Shown here in pieces: positions 23,376 through 36,006 of a stretch of DNA of 64,000 nucleotides. Each line of letters begins with the position of its first letter. The first letter of the stretch is position 1. The notes under the pieces are model-generated. The model saw only the letters and a list, made by a program, of their open reading frames with translations, was not told the DNA's origin and did not search any database. The stretch comes from Caprimulgus europaeus. Taxonomy: Eukaryota; Chordata; Aves; Caprimulgiformes; Caprimulgidae. The position numbers and the translations under genes were made by a program. The stretch spans positions 33,502,515 through 33,566,514 of the forward strand of contig OU015528.1 in the NCBI GenBank assembly GCA_907165065.1. The letters run 5' to 3'.

Positions 23376-26300
23376 CTAGGAAAATAAAAAAAAAACCCTG
23401 CAGAATCATAGGAAGACTCTGACACCGGATAATCTCTGCTGTCTACAGATTGTAACTGTAATTCCAAAAACAAAAGCATCGAATACAAAGGCTGCAACCT
23501 GCTTTATGAGGAGTGCATACCTATTCCCTGACTCCTCAAATCCCAGCTAACTAGGCAAGAGAATGTAAATAACCATAGGTGGGCATGTGTGCTTTATCTC
23601 ATTCACTGTTGATAAGGCACCTTCTTCCTGAGCCTAGTACCATTAAACAAGACAGGTCAGTGTAACATGGTGAGGTGAGGAGCCATGGGATGGGGTCACG
23701 GGCAAAGTGCCAGTAGGGATTTTAGCAGAAAGTTCATCTGATCTGAAATGCAGCTTTGTTTTAGAAGGTGGTCCTTAAATAGGAATGCTTAGTATAATGC
23801 TGTAGTATTTTGGCACTGCTTTCTAATCCTGTGTCAACACACTGCAGACACACACCACAACAAAGTATAAAGTCTTTCTAGTTGCCTGCAGTGCAGCTCC
23901 TTAAAATGGCACAACAAAATGACCAGCACTCCAGACAGTGCTGATATCCACACAGGGTGTGGGGACCTGGGTTCCCCAGGGCTATGGCCAACTTAGCTGA
24001 GGCTATGATTTAGAGTCCAGATCTGGGGGGGTCCACACACACAAGGTATGCATAGAGCTCCTACCTGCATTGCTGTCTTTTGCAAGCAAGAACCTCACTG
24101 GTCTGGTTATTTGCTATTCATCTTTATGGGATGGGAGAGATCAGTTCAAACTGGGATTATCCTGATTTCCCCCACCTCCTTCCCCTCACCCTGAATGTGC
24201 ATCATTACCTTTACTGAAGTGAAGAAAAACACATATTTTGCTATTCTTAAAACACCTAGTTTTGCATTCAGAAGTAGAGCTGCACAGAAAGGGATGCTTT
24301 CAAACATGTTTACCCTAAATCTGCCCTCTGTGCTCCCACATGTGCCGCTGGGCCACGTGCTCCATAAGATTGATAAGGACATTGGTTACTTGTGTGACTG
24401 GGCATTTTTCGGTGAGACTACTCAGATCAGCAGGGTTATAAGGAGCGAAAACAGACCTACAGGCCTGGAGCATCAGTTCAAGGCAGAGACTTTTGTCAAG
24501 CCAAATAAGCTGATCTGAGGCTGCAGTCCTACTTGGTCTCTGACGGGGGTAGGTGGCTGGTTCTGGGTGTACTGGCAGGCTCAAGGCAAGGCTTGGTGGG
24601 CTTGAAGAGGCTTGAAACAATTCTTGTGTTTCATGCCTCTTCTGTTTAGGAGTTCCTCTGCCCATGAAAAGGCCTGTATGGGAAGAGGATTTACTGGAAC
24701 AGTTAAGGAGACACTGGAAATGCCCAGTTAATATTCCCTGGCACACTATGTGTTGCTATATGTAAGAGGCTAGCAGGTCCTCTGCACTCCCTGTGCCCAA
24801 CCACATCCCGGCTGCTAGGCCCCTGATCACTTCCAAGAGCTGCTGACTTGGGACGGAGTCAGCTTACCTCACTTCACTCATCTAAACTACCTCCAAAGTC
24901 AGTGGAGAGAGACTAGCATCTCCAGAGAATTATTTAATCCATCCTAAAATAATCTGGATCTCAATGCCTCTCCTCCTCCAGTTACTCTTCTCTATATGTC
25001 TTTTACAGGGAGCCTAGATGAGTGGCTTAGACTAAGCTGAAGTGAGGTGAGATGAATTTTGATGTGCCCTGCTTGCTTGCCAGCACTCTGCATGAGAGGA
25101 ACTGTCTTCTGTTAGAAAGATGCAATGGGAATAATGTCTCCTAAGATATATTTTTCTTCTTTGTGAATTTTGACTGTGATTTTTAGAGTAAATAGGGCAA
25201 AAGTTTGCTTATACCTTAAAATATTAACTCATAGCAGACTTTTACAAATGTTGAGAAGACTAATAAATTAATAGTACTTAGTGTATTTTGCACTATATGC
25301 AGGTGCAAATGACATTACCTCTTCCCTTAGATCATAAATGAGAGGAGAAAGGGAAAAGCTATGGAGTCAGTAGGAAAATAAACAGCATAGTTCTGCTTAC
25401 TTACATAATTTCCACAGAGCATAGTAAGAAGGCTACCAAGTGACTTAGGATGTTGAAATACACATCCCAAACTCTGGAACATTTATAATTTAATTGTGCT
25501 TTTATCTGAATATGTCTTTCAACCTTTCATTCTGGTTAATGCACGGGACAAAGGAGATTTAGCATCACTTCTCACGAGTGAGTGACATCCCTGGTGAACA
25601 TGAAAAGGGCTGCAATTGCATTCCCATTGATCTTTTCTGCCGTACTTCTTGTGCGATCCTTTCTCACAGAGACATTATTTGAAGGAGTATTATCATCCTT
25701 TTTGATGTATACAATCCTATCAAGCTATCAAGGCAGGAAATACTTTTCTGCTGAACTTGCCAGTTTTCTTCCTTAATATTCAACCTGCATGTAGAATAAA
25801 ATAAAATAACTCTTCTTCCCTCTGCAACGTGAGTTGAATACTACTAATACACACGTGATGTTGGGGTTTGTTGCTTCATGGTAAAACTGTCATAAAAAGA
25901 CAACAGTGTTAAGAATGTATGCTCTTAACCATACACAGAAAGTCATATAATGGCAATTGCTTTTAAAAAGTCTTTGTTGTTAGAAGCAAATTTGTCATCT
26001 TCTGCAAATACGATACTGTAGTCTACAAGATCATTTCTGAGCATAGATTATTATAGCTGAATAAAACATGAATATTAATATTGTGAGAAGACAATTTACT
26101 AATGGAAAGTCTGGGGATAAATTGTGAAGATGCCTTTGAAAGGCAGAATCATATGTATTTTTGAGCAATATTCAACCTTTGAGAAAAAAAAAGGTATAAG
26201 TATTTGTTAAACTGCACTGGAATGAAAATTAAGGGATGACCAATTTGCTTATGACTAGGATACAAAAGAGATTTATCTGACTTAATTTTTCTCTAGACTG

Positions 26301-26505
26301 TAAATGAGAATGATTTCCTTTCAAAAGAAAACTTAAATCATTTTTTAATGTAGATATATTTTCCTGTAGTGCAGTTGAAAAAATATTAGAAAAAAAGTAT
26401 TTTTCTGCCCTATTTTATTACACTTCCATAGTGACAGGAAAATAAATTTAAGAGAATTCAAAATAACTAAGTACATTTTATTATACACAGCCCTTTGGTA
26501 CTTAC
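23376..26505 (-). other. PTPRR: PTPRR intron between the two ectodomain exons (3130 bp)
   Basis: Bounded by donor GTAAGT-like (gtaagta after 26506) and acceptor ttttcctag before 23375. 24195-24746 is open on both strands (107 codons plus, 143 codons minus) but neither translation shows family features. No interspersed repeat was recognised. Confidence 0.85.
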
Positions 26506-26619
26506 AATGAGTCTGTTGATATGAACTTGCTGAGGTAACAGTCCCAGTGCTGCTGCTACTCCTTGGCGAAATATCCGAAGCAATGTGATATTCAGCTTGT
26601 TTACATCCATTTGCAGTGT
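26506..26619 (-). CDS. PTPRR: PTPRR internal exon, ectodomain part 1 (38 codons)
   Basis: Internal coding exon of receptor-type tyrosine phosphatase R, a neuronal phosphatase that docks to and inactivates ERK-type MAP kinases. Read on the minus strand, it follows an acceptor ending tttttcag and precedes a donor reading gtaag. It is exactly 38 codons, phase 0 at both ends, and starts TLQMDVNKLN and ends QQVHINRLI. As I recall the human protein, these residues match about positions 120-157 with little or no change. The segment is lumenal or extracellular, amphipathic and leucine-rich, and carries one N-glycosylation sequon (NIT, exon residues 10-12). The next exon is 3.1 kb downstream in gene direction. 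No preceding coding exon was recognised in the 37 kb towards the right edge. An overlapping 126-codon frame (26345-26725) is a shadow in another frame. Confidence 0.93.
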
Positions 26620-28751
26620 CTGAAAAACAAAATGAGTTCAGAATAACTCCTTGCTCAACACATTCAGTTCTCAAGATGACTGGTTTCTGAGACTCTTCAT
26701 TAACTTTATTTTTTCCCAGAATCATGATCTGTGCAATCTACTTGCATCACAATAAGGAATGAGGCTAAATGCTGCTCATTAGCAAAGTACCACCTTTCTT
26801 CAATTACATTAAAAATAGGTTCCAGAGGTTTTTGGCTAAATTCCTTGGACAAGTCACAGTGTTCAAGATAACACAATTACTACATTAAAAATGAGAGTCA
26901 GGCATTAAACATCAATTTACCTTTAAAGAATGAGATGTTGGATTTACACAATGAAGACTTGCTTTTCTCCCTGCAGGTGAAGAATGAGTCAGACATAGTG
27001 AAATTATACAATTTTGATTTTGATTAGTGGTTTCTGAGATCAAAAAAGAAACATTCTGGATACATTCCACCTGCTTGAATTTCCTAAAACTTCCTCCTGT
27101 GAGTCAGAGAATGCTATAATTCTTAGCAGAGACCAACTATATCACTGAAGCATTTTCTTTCTCTGTGTTAGAATCATAATGAAATGTAAATGTTTCCTCA
27201 AGTTCAAATGCTTCCTGTGAAATCAGAGGAATTTTACCCAGCAAATAATTTAGGTCCAAATCTTCTGTTTCCAAGAAGATCCAGAAATGGGGTGTTCACG
27301 TGACGCCTGGTGGCCAATATTTCCATGTGGTACTTTGGGGTCCCTTTCTTCGCTTCCCCACCCCCTTTGCAGACAATATGGAGTAGAGAAGAGAGGGAAG
27401 AGGAGTGTATCAGATGGTCCCAGAAGGCTTCCAATGTTTCTGTCAACTTCTGACTTAGGAAGTTAGTAAGTTCTGACTGAACCAGTTGACTTGAGCTGAA
27501 TTTTTTTTTTAATTTTAAACTTCCTATTTAGAGCCATAGACCAGCTTGCTGATCCAACTGAGTATTCTTCCTTCCTAACCAGAGCTGCATAAAGAGAATT
27601 AAATATCTGTGGGTCAGACATCATACTGGGAATATGGTTAAGATCTAGAAAGAAATGCAAATTTTTTCTCAAAGAAAAACAGCATCACACACTTTGACTG
27701 TTGTTCTTTATTTATCAGTAAGTATTTATAAGCTATGATGTAAATCCAAAAAATATTTGCTTTCCTTTTCCACTGCCAGTTTGATTTTTCTATCAGTATT
27801 GAGTGTTTTTCATTTTTTTCCCTCATTTTCTCCTTTTTTAACACTATTTTTTCACATTTTTTACACTGTCAGGTCTTGATGCATTAACTGAGACCTGCTC
27901 TCACCATACACCTGAGCTTTAATTTAGCTGGAAGAATTACAGGATTCTTCAATTTAAATTACCCTTTCTACCATGGCATTTTCAAATTGTAAAATCTTCT
28001 TATTTTTGCTTCTTCAATTAGACAGACATCCTGAGTGGTTACAAAACTGTTCCAGCTTTGCCACTGAAACAGAGAAATGTCTTGAGAGGGAACATATGGA
28101 GACTTAACAGATCTGAGCACCATTGTTTCTGTTACCCAGACTGGCTCGCTCCATCCACAGCACACCTGAGCAATACAGCAGACGAGAATTGCTTTGGAGC
28201 TCTTAAGCCACCACTACACTGAAAGTCGACAGCCTTGCCTGAGGATCCTGGGTAAATGAGAAACAGAGTTGTTGCTGAAATAGGAAGGCTGTCGTGAGAG
28301 TCCCTAGAGATCCATCAGGATGGTATAAAGAGTGTGAAACTGCTTGTCTAAGTCACTGACCCTGAGTTATGGGGATAATGCTAACTGTCGTTACCGAGCA
28401 AAATTATCAGGCATGAAATCAAAATACATTCACTTAAACATACTTGCACCAGGGATCAGATCACATTAACAGAGATGTTGTTAAACAGTGTGTTAAGAGC
28501 TCACTAATAAAGACACAGAAATGACACAGCCAGAAAAATATCAAGCTTCAGATGAAATAGAAGATCTTAAAGAGCCTGTAAGGGGGTAATAAATTCTTAT
28601 AGGTTTAGTATGCTGGGATTGTGGTTCATCCTATCCAGGGACAATAAAACATGGTGAAACTCCATTAGCTTCAGGAGAGTCACATTTCATTCTACCTGGT
28701 CTGAATTTGGTCCACCATGTCCTATAAGAAATAGTCACAAAAGGCTGCACA

Positions 28752-28767
28752 GTGTGTGTGTGTGTGT
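28752..28767. repeat. (GT)8 microsatellite
   Basis: Eight GT units following 'ctgcaca'. No associated feature. Confidence 0.95.
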
Positions 28768-29736
28768 CTAACAGCTGTATTGTCCTTGGTGGTTCTGGGG
28801 GAAGCCTGAAGTTCACAACACTTGCTCTGTCAGCCTGGCCTTGCAGCTGGAGATTTCAGGACCCTTTTAGGAAAACTCCTAAGTGGGTGGGGAAAAAAAA
28901 TGTCCTTAAGCCTCATCTCAGGGGGCTTCTTGTTTAGCAATATTTTTTGTGACCAAAACCCTAAGAAGTATTTGAGGAAGAAAAAGCTCACACTTTTTAT
29001 AAAAGCCATGCCTTGCTGTCCATTGAAGGGATTTGCTTCTCAATTGCTGGTGTTAGTGTGAAGTTTAGTTCCTTGGCAATTGTAGAAAAAATTAAGTAAG
29101 AGTTATATAGGCTGCCTTTTTCTACATCAGGCAGCACCAGAGAGTACGTTTGCCTCTTCCTATCAAGAGGAAAGTCAGCAATCCAGAATCTGCCACTTTA
29201 GGAATGGGATTTCTGACTTGATCAGTGAAAGACAATGTATAGAAATGTTCAAGGGGACCCCAAGAGGACCTGTTTTAGAGTGAGCAGCACATCACAAACG
29301 TGCTTTGTGCTCTCTGTTACCCCCGTGCTCGTACTAGATTCGTAAAAGCATAAAGCAGGAGTGGACCAGACAGGAGATACATCAAGTTCAGTACCCTGTG
29401 GCCAACTCTGGGTGCTTTTGGAAAATGATAGGAACAGGGCGAGATTACACTCTTTTCCTAAGTTTTTTCTGACAAGATCCAGGCTTTTTTATTTATGCCT
29501 AATCAGTACTAAAAGGCAATAGGTCTCCTCAGTTACATGAATGTTATCATACAATAACCCATACGGACACTATCAAGATCTGGGATGAAGGCAACACTTG
29601 GGGGTATTATATTCTCAATTCTGGCATGTGTCCTCCTGAAAGTAACTGACATTTAAGCCTGATCTGAAGGTCTGGTATAAAACTGCTTTTCTGCAAATTC
29701 CTACTATGACAATTTTTGTTGAGAAAAGTTAGTCAG

Positions 29737-29905
29737 GAAAGAAAAGAAAAGAAAAGAAAAGAAAAGAAAAGAAAAGAAAAGAAAAGAAAAGAAAAGAAAA
29801 GAAAAGAAAAGAAAAGAAAAGAAAAGAAAAGAAAAGAAAAGAGAAAAGAAAAGAAAAGAAAAGAAAAGAAAAGAAAAGAAAAGAAAAGAAAAGAGAAAGA
29901 AAAAA
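29737..29905. repeat. (GAAAA)n pentanucleotide microsatellite, about 165 bp
   Basis: About 33 tandem copies of a five-base purine unit (gaaaa), with interruptions by a 'gagaaaagaa' variant near 29841 and again at the right end. The plus strand is entirely purine over the array. The apparent 66-codon Lys/Arg/Glu frame at 29716-29916 is a translation of the repeat, not a gene. Confidence 0.98.
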
Positions 29906-32900
29906 TAAAGTCCTAACGACTCATATCAGTAGAAAATTTCTAAAAAATGTTTAAAATTGTAATATTTTAATATTCATGTGCCATTATGATGGCATGCCTA
30001 GATAGTGTGTTGACTATAGTCCACAAATGTAGGAGATTAGGACAGAAAACTGATAATGGATGAACTACAAATGCAACAGTACTTGTACATTAGACAAACA
30101 ATATAAACTGTCATTAAGAGTATCATCCCTAGAATGGAAACCTGTCCGGCCATTTACAGGTTACAATTACACAGACAAAATCATTATGTATTCTAACACC
30201 CCCCGCAATAAAACATGAAATTAACCCTGGTAAAGTAAATCCATAGACATAAATAACATAAAGCATTAGCACAGATACACAAGTTCTGTCTTACTGTGTT
30301 CCTCTAGTTGCTCCTTTGGCTTTGGAAAAGAAAGTGCTGAAGCATCCCAGTTAGACAGCACTAATCATTTACCCTTTGCTCATCTGTGGTGTTTATCACG
30401 GACTGCAACCTACTCCCCAGGGAGTTTACAATTTTGAACCTGCTGCTGCTCTTGGCAATAGTGACTTGTTGAGCCTAGAGCCGAGCACCCTGGACGACTC
30501 ATTTCCCTGAGCAATTACCGACCTGGATATTGCAACTGTAGCGACAGTTTCTAGGTTTATCTGATCGAAGCAAAACAGGTAGTTTGAAGGGAAGGAGTTT
30601 TCTGCTTGTAGTGGAAAACTTGGCAAGTATGAGTTCCAGAAAAGGAAACTCAGCACCAAAGACTATTCACAGATGAGATCCTACATGAGCTTTTTGATAA
30701 AGATCTTCATGTTTAAAAAAAAAAAAAAGACAACATGAAAAGGATGAATGTATAACACAATTTCTGAAATAGTATTTTAAGGATATGACAATAAATTACA
30801 ATTTGTCAAGCCAAGTTCTGCTTCTCAAGAAAAATTCAGAGATGCCTCCGTTTCTTATCTTTTCCTTATCATCAGTGATATCCTTTCTGCAATGAGCCTC
30901 AAATACACCATTCCTCTTCTATACCTTGGTTACTCCTCTCTAAACTCCTCCTGACTCTACCATCACAGGTGTTTTCTCCAATATCTAGCTAACATAAATA
31001 TACAGGAAGAAAAATAATCAAGGATAAAGAAGATTAAATGCTAAAGTATAAGTCTTCACAATATTTTTATGAACAAAGATTAAAAGTAAATCAACAAATT
31101 CTACCATACTAGAGATTTTCCATATTTAAGGGTCACTGGGTAGTAAGTTCTATTTTGCGCTAAAATCAAAGGCAGACAATGCTAAAAACGAAAATAAAAA
31201 TAATGACTCTATTTGCTTAGGCCAAACAAAAGAGAAAGCTCAGAAAAGAGTTGCCTTACCTGCCTGTGCTCCTCTTATTTATTTATAAGAAAGTCACCAA
31301 AAGTGCTAGAAAATGGTTTTCATGCTAAAGCAAATACTGGACTGTGGCTAGGCTGTGAGTGCCTCCACGTGAGCATCCTGCTCTGCTGCCTGCACACTGA
31401 CAATGTCTACAGATAATTAGTGTCACTGTGTTTCATCTTGCCACTCTCATTAGACAGCCTCAGCTGTACAACTGAAAAAAGATTTATTTATCAGGAGCAA
31501 AGGTGAAAGTGTTGGAGCTGTATTTGTACAGTTTGGGTAGAGTACTACAAAAAATCTGGCAACAAATTGTGAAAATACCTGCATTTCATCTTTTCTTCCC
31601 CTAAAACATTAGATTTGCCTTCCTGTTGCCATTCAATGACTTGAGATCGCAGCTGCACTGGATGTCACGTTAGCCCCTTTGGCTGGCTCAGGGGGCCTAA
31701 TACACATGCACAGAAGAATTTGGCTCTTATAATCTTCTGTGTGTCATGGCTCACAGAAGGTTTAGCATCTCATGTAGGCCATGAATCGCATGGGAACCAG
31801 CATGTCCTCAGCTTCTGATGCAGGTCAGAATTATGCAATGAGAACAAAGTATTTTGCCAAGACCAGTCTCCAAAGGCACTTTGCCCCAAGCCAAACCAAT
31901 GGCTGAGGCAGCATTCCCTCCTCTCCCATTTACCTCTGCATCTACAACACTATTGTCTTCAAGAGCAGAAATGTGCCCTTCTATGATGTCCACATTAAAC
32001 TTTGAATTATGTCTGTAAACTAAGATAAAATTCTCCTGAGTATAAAATCAATTATTCTTGGTGATTAATTAAAGGAGTTTTATGCTTCTATGTATTAGCA
32101 GTTGCCTGCAGTGACCTACTCAAACCTTCATACATAATATATTTCTAGTAAAACATTATGTGACTAGAAATATAAATCTTGGGACATGTATATACTTCTA
32201 AGGTCAGAGAGAGATTACTGAAAAATTGTGAGGAGCCTTAGCTATTCTACAAAAGTATAGTGCAAATCACTTGAAATAGCAGAAAAATTACAGGCATATG
32301 TTTGAATTCAAAAGAACTAGTGAAAAGCATTTAGAAATGCTCTGGACCTGGAACATGCTTCTGTGTAAGTCACCCATTTTCTAATGAGGAGACACCAGGG
32401 CTGCAGAATATGCAAATCTGACAAACAGTTCCAAATTTCACATGTAGCCTGTAAAAATGTAAGTGTGCTTGTTCAATGAATATTTGGGTGATTAGGAAAG
32501 AAGTCTAAATTGGTTTTGTATAAACATTAAGAAAAAGTGACAGGAATGGGATACTTTGATTGCTTCAGTCCTAATTAGTCTAGGGAAGTATTGTGTATCT
32601 GGATGCTGCTTTTCAAGATGTGACACTGTACAACTTCACTTGCATTTTTGCCAGAGGAAAAAACCTCACATTTATAGAAAATCTTTATTTAAAGTAAGCC
32701 CTATACTTCCGGTATTTATGCATTTCTCATATAGCATTAAAGAACAATTTTGGCTCTTGAGCAATTTTTCATGAAAGCATACACATTTAAATATTAATGC
32801 ATGTTATGAACTCTGAAAGAAATCTGACAGAAGTAACACTAATGGGAACTGGAGGGTTAATCTAATAAATTAAGACCACTGTATGGTCTCCCTCCATATT

Positions 32901-35821
32901 GATTTTCAAGTGAATGTTCATTAAAATATGAGAAAATCAAAATTCATAAAAGGAAGCAGTCTGTCACACACTGCAATTAATCCACAAACCTTTTTACCAC
33001 AGGAGGTTGCTGAGGCCAAAAATTGAACAAGATGCAGAAAAAGGGCTGGATGCTTAGATGGATACTGAAAATCACTAATGTGCCTGAAAAGTGTGCAGAA
33101 GAGTTACTACAAACCTTGTCATACAGTTGATGCCGAACCTTGAATTATCAGAAACCAAGATGAAGCCTAGTGCAATGAAAGGATAAGTCTCTCAGTCTGA
33201 TACTGAAACTTTTGAGTGCTGGCCATCATCCTGGACTAGATACTGGGTTTCATACAAATCGTGTAGGTACCAACTGAGGACCTTCCTAGAGACTGCTGCA
33301 TCACAGAGGACAAAGATGCCAAACCAGGCGCTGAGGTGAGGCCAGGGCACTCTGCTGGCATCCACAGTGCAGAGTGGCAGAGCTACTCTGGAGGTAAGTG
33401 GGTGATAGGACTAAACTGGTTTGTCTCAGCTATGTGACAGTTTTACACCTCTTTTTTTCAGGGAGAGAAACTAATTTCACAAATGAGATCAGCTGATTTG
33501 GGGCTGTTTTGACCACTTCTGTAGGAAGCACCAAGAGAAGAGTGAGAAACGCTCCATCTGTGAGGTGTGGCTTTTGTCCAAGATTCCCTCACAGAGCTTT
33601 TACATGCACTTGGGCACTGAGTCACTTAGCTATAGAAAGACTACAACCTTCATGGATGAGTAAAATGTATAAGAATGCATTCAGCCTATTAAGGATAAGG
33701 TTTGCTAATGCCTCTCTTCAAGAAGCACGCTTTGATTTCTATCAGTCCTACATTTTGCATTCATCTCTGGGTCTGCAGTCTCCTAGTAGAGGTAAGGGTC
33801 AGCTCCCTCAGTATTATTTGAAACCATTGTGTCACAAGGTAATGTGGATTTACTGATCAGGTCTAATAAGAACACACAGAATAGTCTTCTATCTTTCTTC
33901 TGAAGGAAGTCTCAGAGGTAGGTTATTTCAGTCGCTTGGCTTCTGAGTCGCATGGGTCATTCCTGTACCACAATGTGATGTAGTTAGTGGGGTGACAGTC
34001 TGAGAGTGTGGGTTAGACTGTTCTCTCAGTGCTCATTGTACTTATTTCTCCCTTCCCTTTATCTCTTCCCTATGGTATCATCAATGCATTATTCATGCAT
34101 TATATATTTAGAAGTCAGAAAGTATGTAAAGCTTCCAAACACCTTATGTACTACAGACTGTATGAGACTACCATCCCACAGCCCCACCCCAGAAAAGTTA
34201 ATGGGACTTTTTCTGAGTCAGAAGGTTGCAGAATCTCATATCCTAAATGCCCATGGGATGCATGCTTGTCATTGCTGAGTGAGTATAAGAGAAGGGAAGG
34301 AAAGGTTATCTATTGTTCATGGGACACAAGACATTAAACCATAACAGTCCCAGGAGGTCTCTGTACTGTGGGAGCCCTTTGGAAGGGAGAAGAGGAGGGG
34401 CAGGAAGCTGCATTAGTTCTGTTGGACTTCATGGCTGCTTTTCTAGAGCTTCTTTGGGACAGAGGGACTTTCTGCTTTACCACCTGGTGGAACTTAAGTA
34501 CCTAGTGATGGAAGGAGACAGTTATCTCCTGTGTGTGGAAATATATTATTTATTTTTTTTAAATTGGTCACAATGATACTACATCTATTTTAAAGAGTAC
34601 TTAACTGGGAGCATTTGCAATTACTACAAATTGACTACTAGCAGGGATGAGAGGCCAAAGTTTTGCTTTGCTTCTAGCTTTAGAAAGTCTGCCTCTGTTA
34701 ATCTGCCTCAGTTCTATGTCTATAAAATGGGGACAATAGTATTTGACTGTTTCACAGGATTTTATATGTTTTATCAAGATTTGGGGGCAGATACTTAGGA
34801 TGGAACTTTTCAACTTGTTTCACAGACAATTTTAACATCACCCTCAAAAGTTAATTCCTGTCTTTTAAAAATTTGGTGCTGCATTTCTTCAAGGACTGGG
34901 ATTTACTCCATTACAAATTATTTCAGTTTTCTGCTGAAATTACGTAAATTGCATAAATAACAGCTGAAGTTAATTTCAGAGCTCCGATAGATTTCTTGGC
35001 TTTTTACTTCTTCCATCCACCTCTCCCTGCCCTCCTCCTTTATGGCAGACAGTTGAAAAGGACAAGATGATGGAAAAGCACAAGATAATACAGAAAGGTG
35101 TAAACACAAGGAGAGCTGGAAGAGCTTGGCTGAACACTGTTTCAACCTTTTTGTTCTTTGAGAGGCATGTATAATGAGCTCCATAAAATTGTCCTATCTG
35201 TCCTTATTCAATATTGGCAAAAAAAGGATTCCTTCCATTACTATTATGTCCGGTACAACTTTCATGCACAGCATGATTGTACTAGTCACATCCTATTTCA
35301 TCATCCCAAAGCCAGATGTAATCCTCAGAGCAAACAGATCCTTTTGAGCCTGTTCAGCACAGCACTTTATAATACATTTGTTTTTTCTGTCCAATTATTA
35401 AATCTCTAGGTAGAGCCAGGGTAAAGCTCAAAATGCCAGACAACCAGGATTGTTTCTCCTTGCTCCTTTTGTAAAACCCTTATTTCTGTTAGTTTTATGT
35501 TTCAAACTAATCTTAGTTACTGAAGTTTAAATTCCTGTTACAACTTTGTAAAATGGTCCTCAATACAACAAAATGACATCCAGAAAAATGACAGACATAA
35601 AAAACTACCCCAAAATCATCCTTTTCTTTTTATCTTCAGAATTATAATTTAGTATGTTGCAGACATATATGTATGTAACCTTACAAACTAATGAAGAACA
35701 AAACTAGAAATCTAAGACTATACAGCAACTTCGACATATTTCGGGAACTGTTGTGGCCAAAAGACTCCCACTGATTTACTCTCCTTAGTAACCTTTCTCT
35801 TTGCTCTGAAAAGCAAAGATT

Positions 35822-36006
35822 TCAGTACTGCTGACATCCTAGCTTTCTCATGTATTTATTTTCAGATGGTACTTCCAAATGAGCAAAATCTGCCCGAACA
35901 CGCACAATGGGAACATTGTAGAAAGAGGCAAATGCTTTCCTCTTTTTCACGTAATCATGGTTCTCTGTGGTTCCTGGGCATATGAAGAAGAAAATTTGAA
36001 ATACAT
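35822..36006 (-). other. Weak candidate terminal exon, 60-codon frame after a strong acceptor
   Basis: On the minus strand a long pyrimidine run ending tttctccag is followed by an open frame in phase 2 (AT|GTA). It starts VFQIFFFICPGTTENHDY, passes RKAFASFYNVPIVRVRADF and ends LGCQQY-stop (TGA at 35822-35824). I do not recognise the protein. A possible internal donor (GAA|GTACCA) lies in HLEVPSE. A 60-codon frame is not improbable by chance in a window this size, and the pyrimidine run itself belongs to a local 32-bp duplication. Treat as unproven. Confidence 0.15.

Noticed and set aside
29716-29916. 66-codon Lys/Arg/Glu-rich frame
   Set aside because: It is simply the (GAAAA)n microsatellite translated.
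33509-33856. 115-codon plus-strand frame
   Set aside because: No family motif or splice context; the neighbouring short frames are of similar quality.
35822-36004. Diverged PTPRR N-terminal exon at 35.9 kb
   Set aside because: Only scattered residues (a Leu-Asp/Glu-Ile/Val-like pattern and a Tyr) can be aligned with the remembered N-terminus, and the frame ends in a stop, so I do not assign it to PTPRR.
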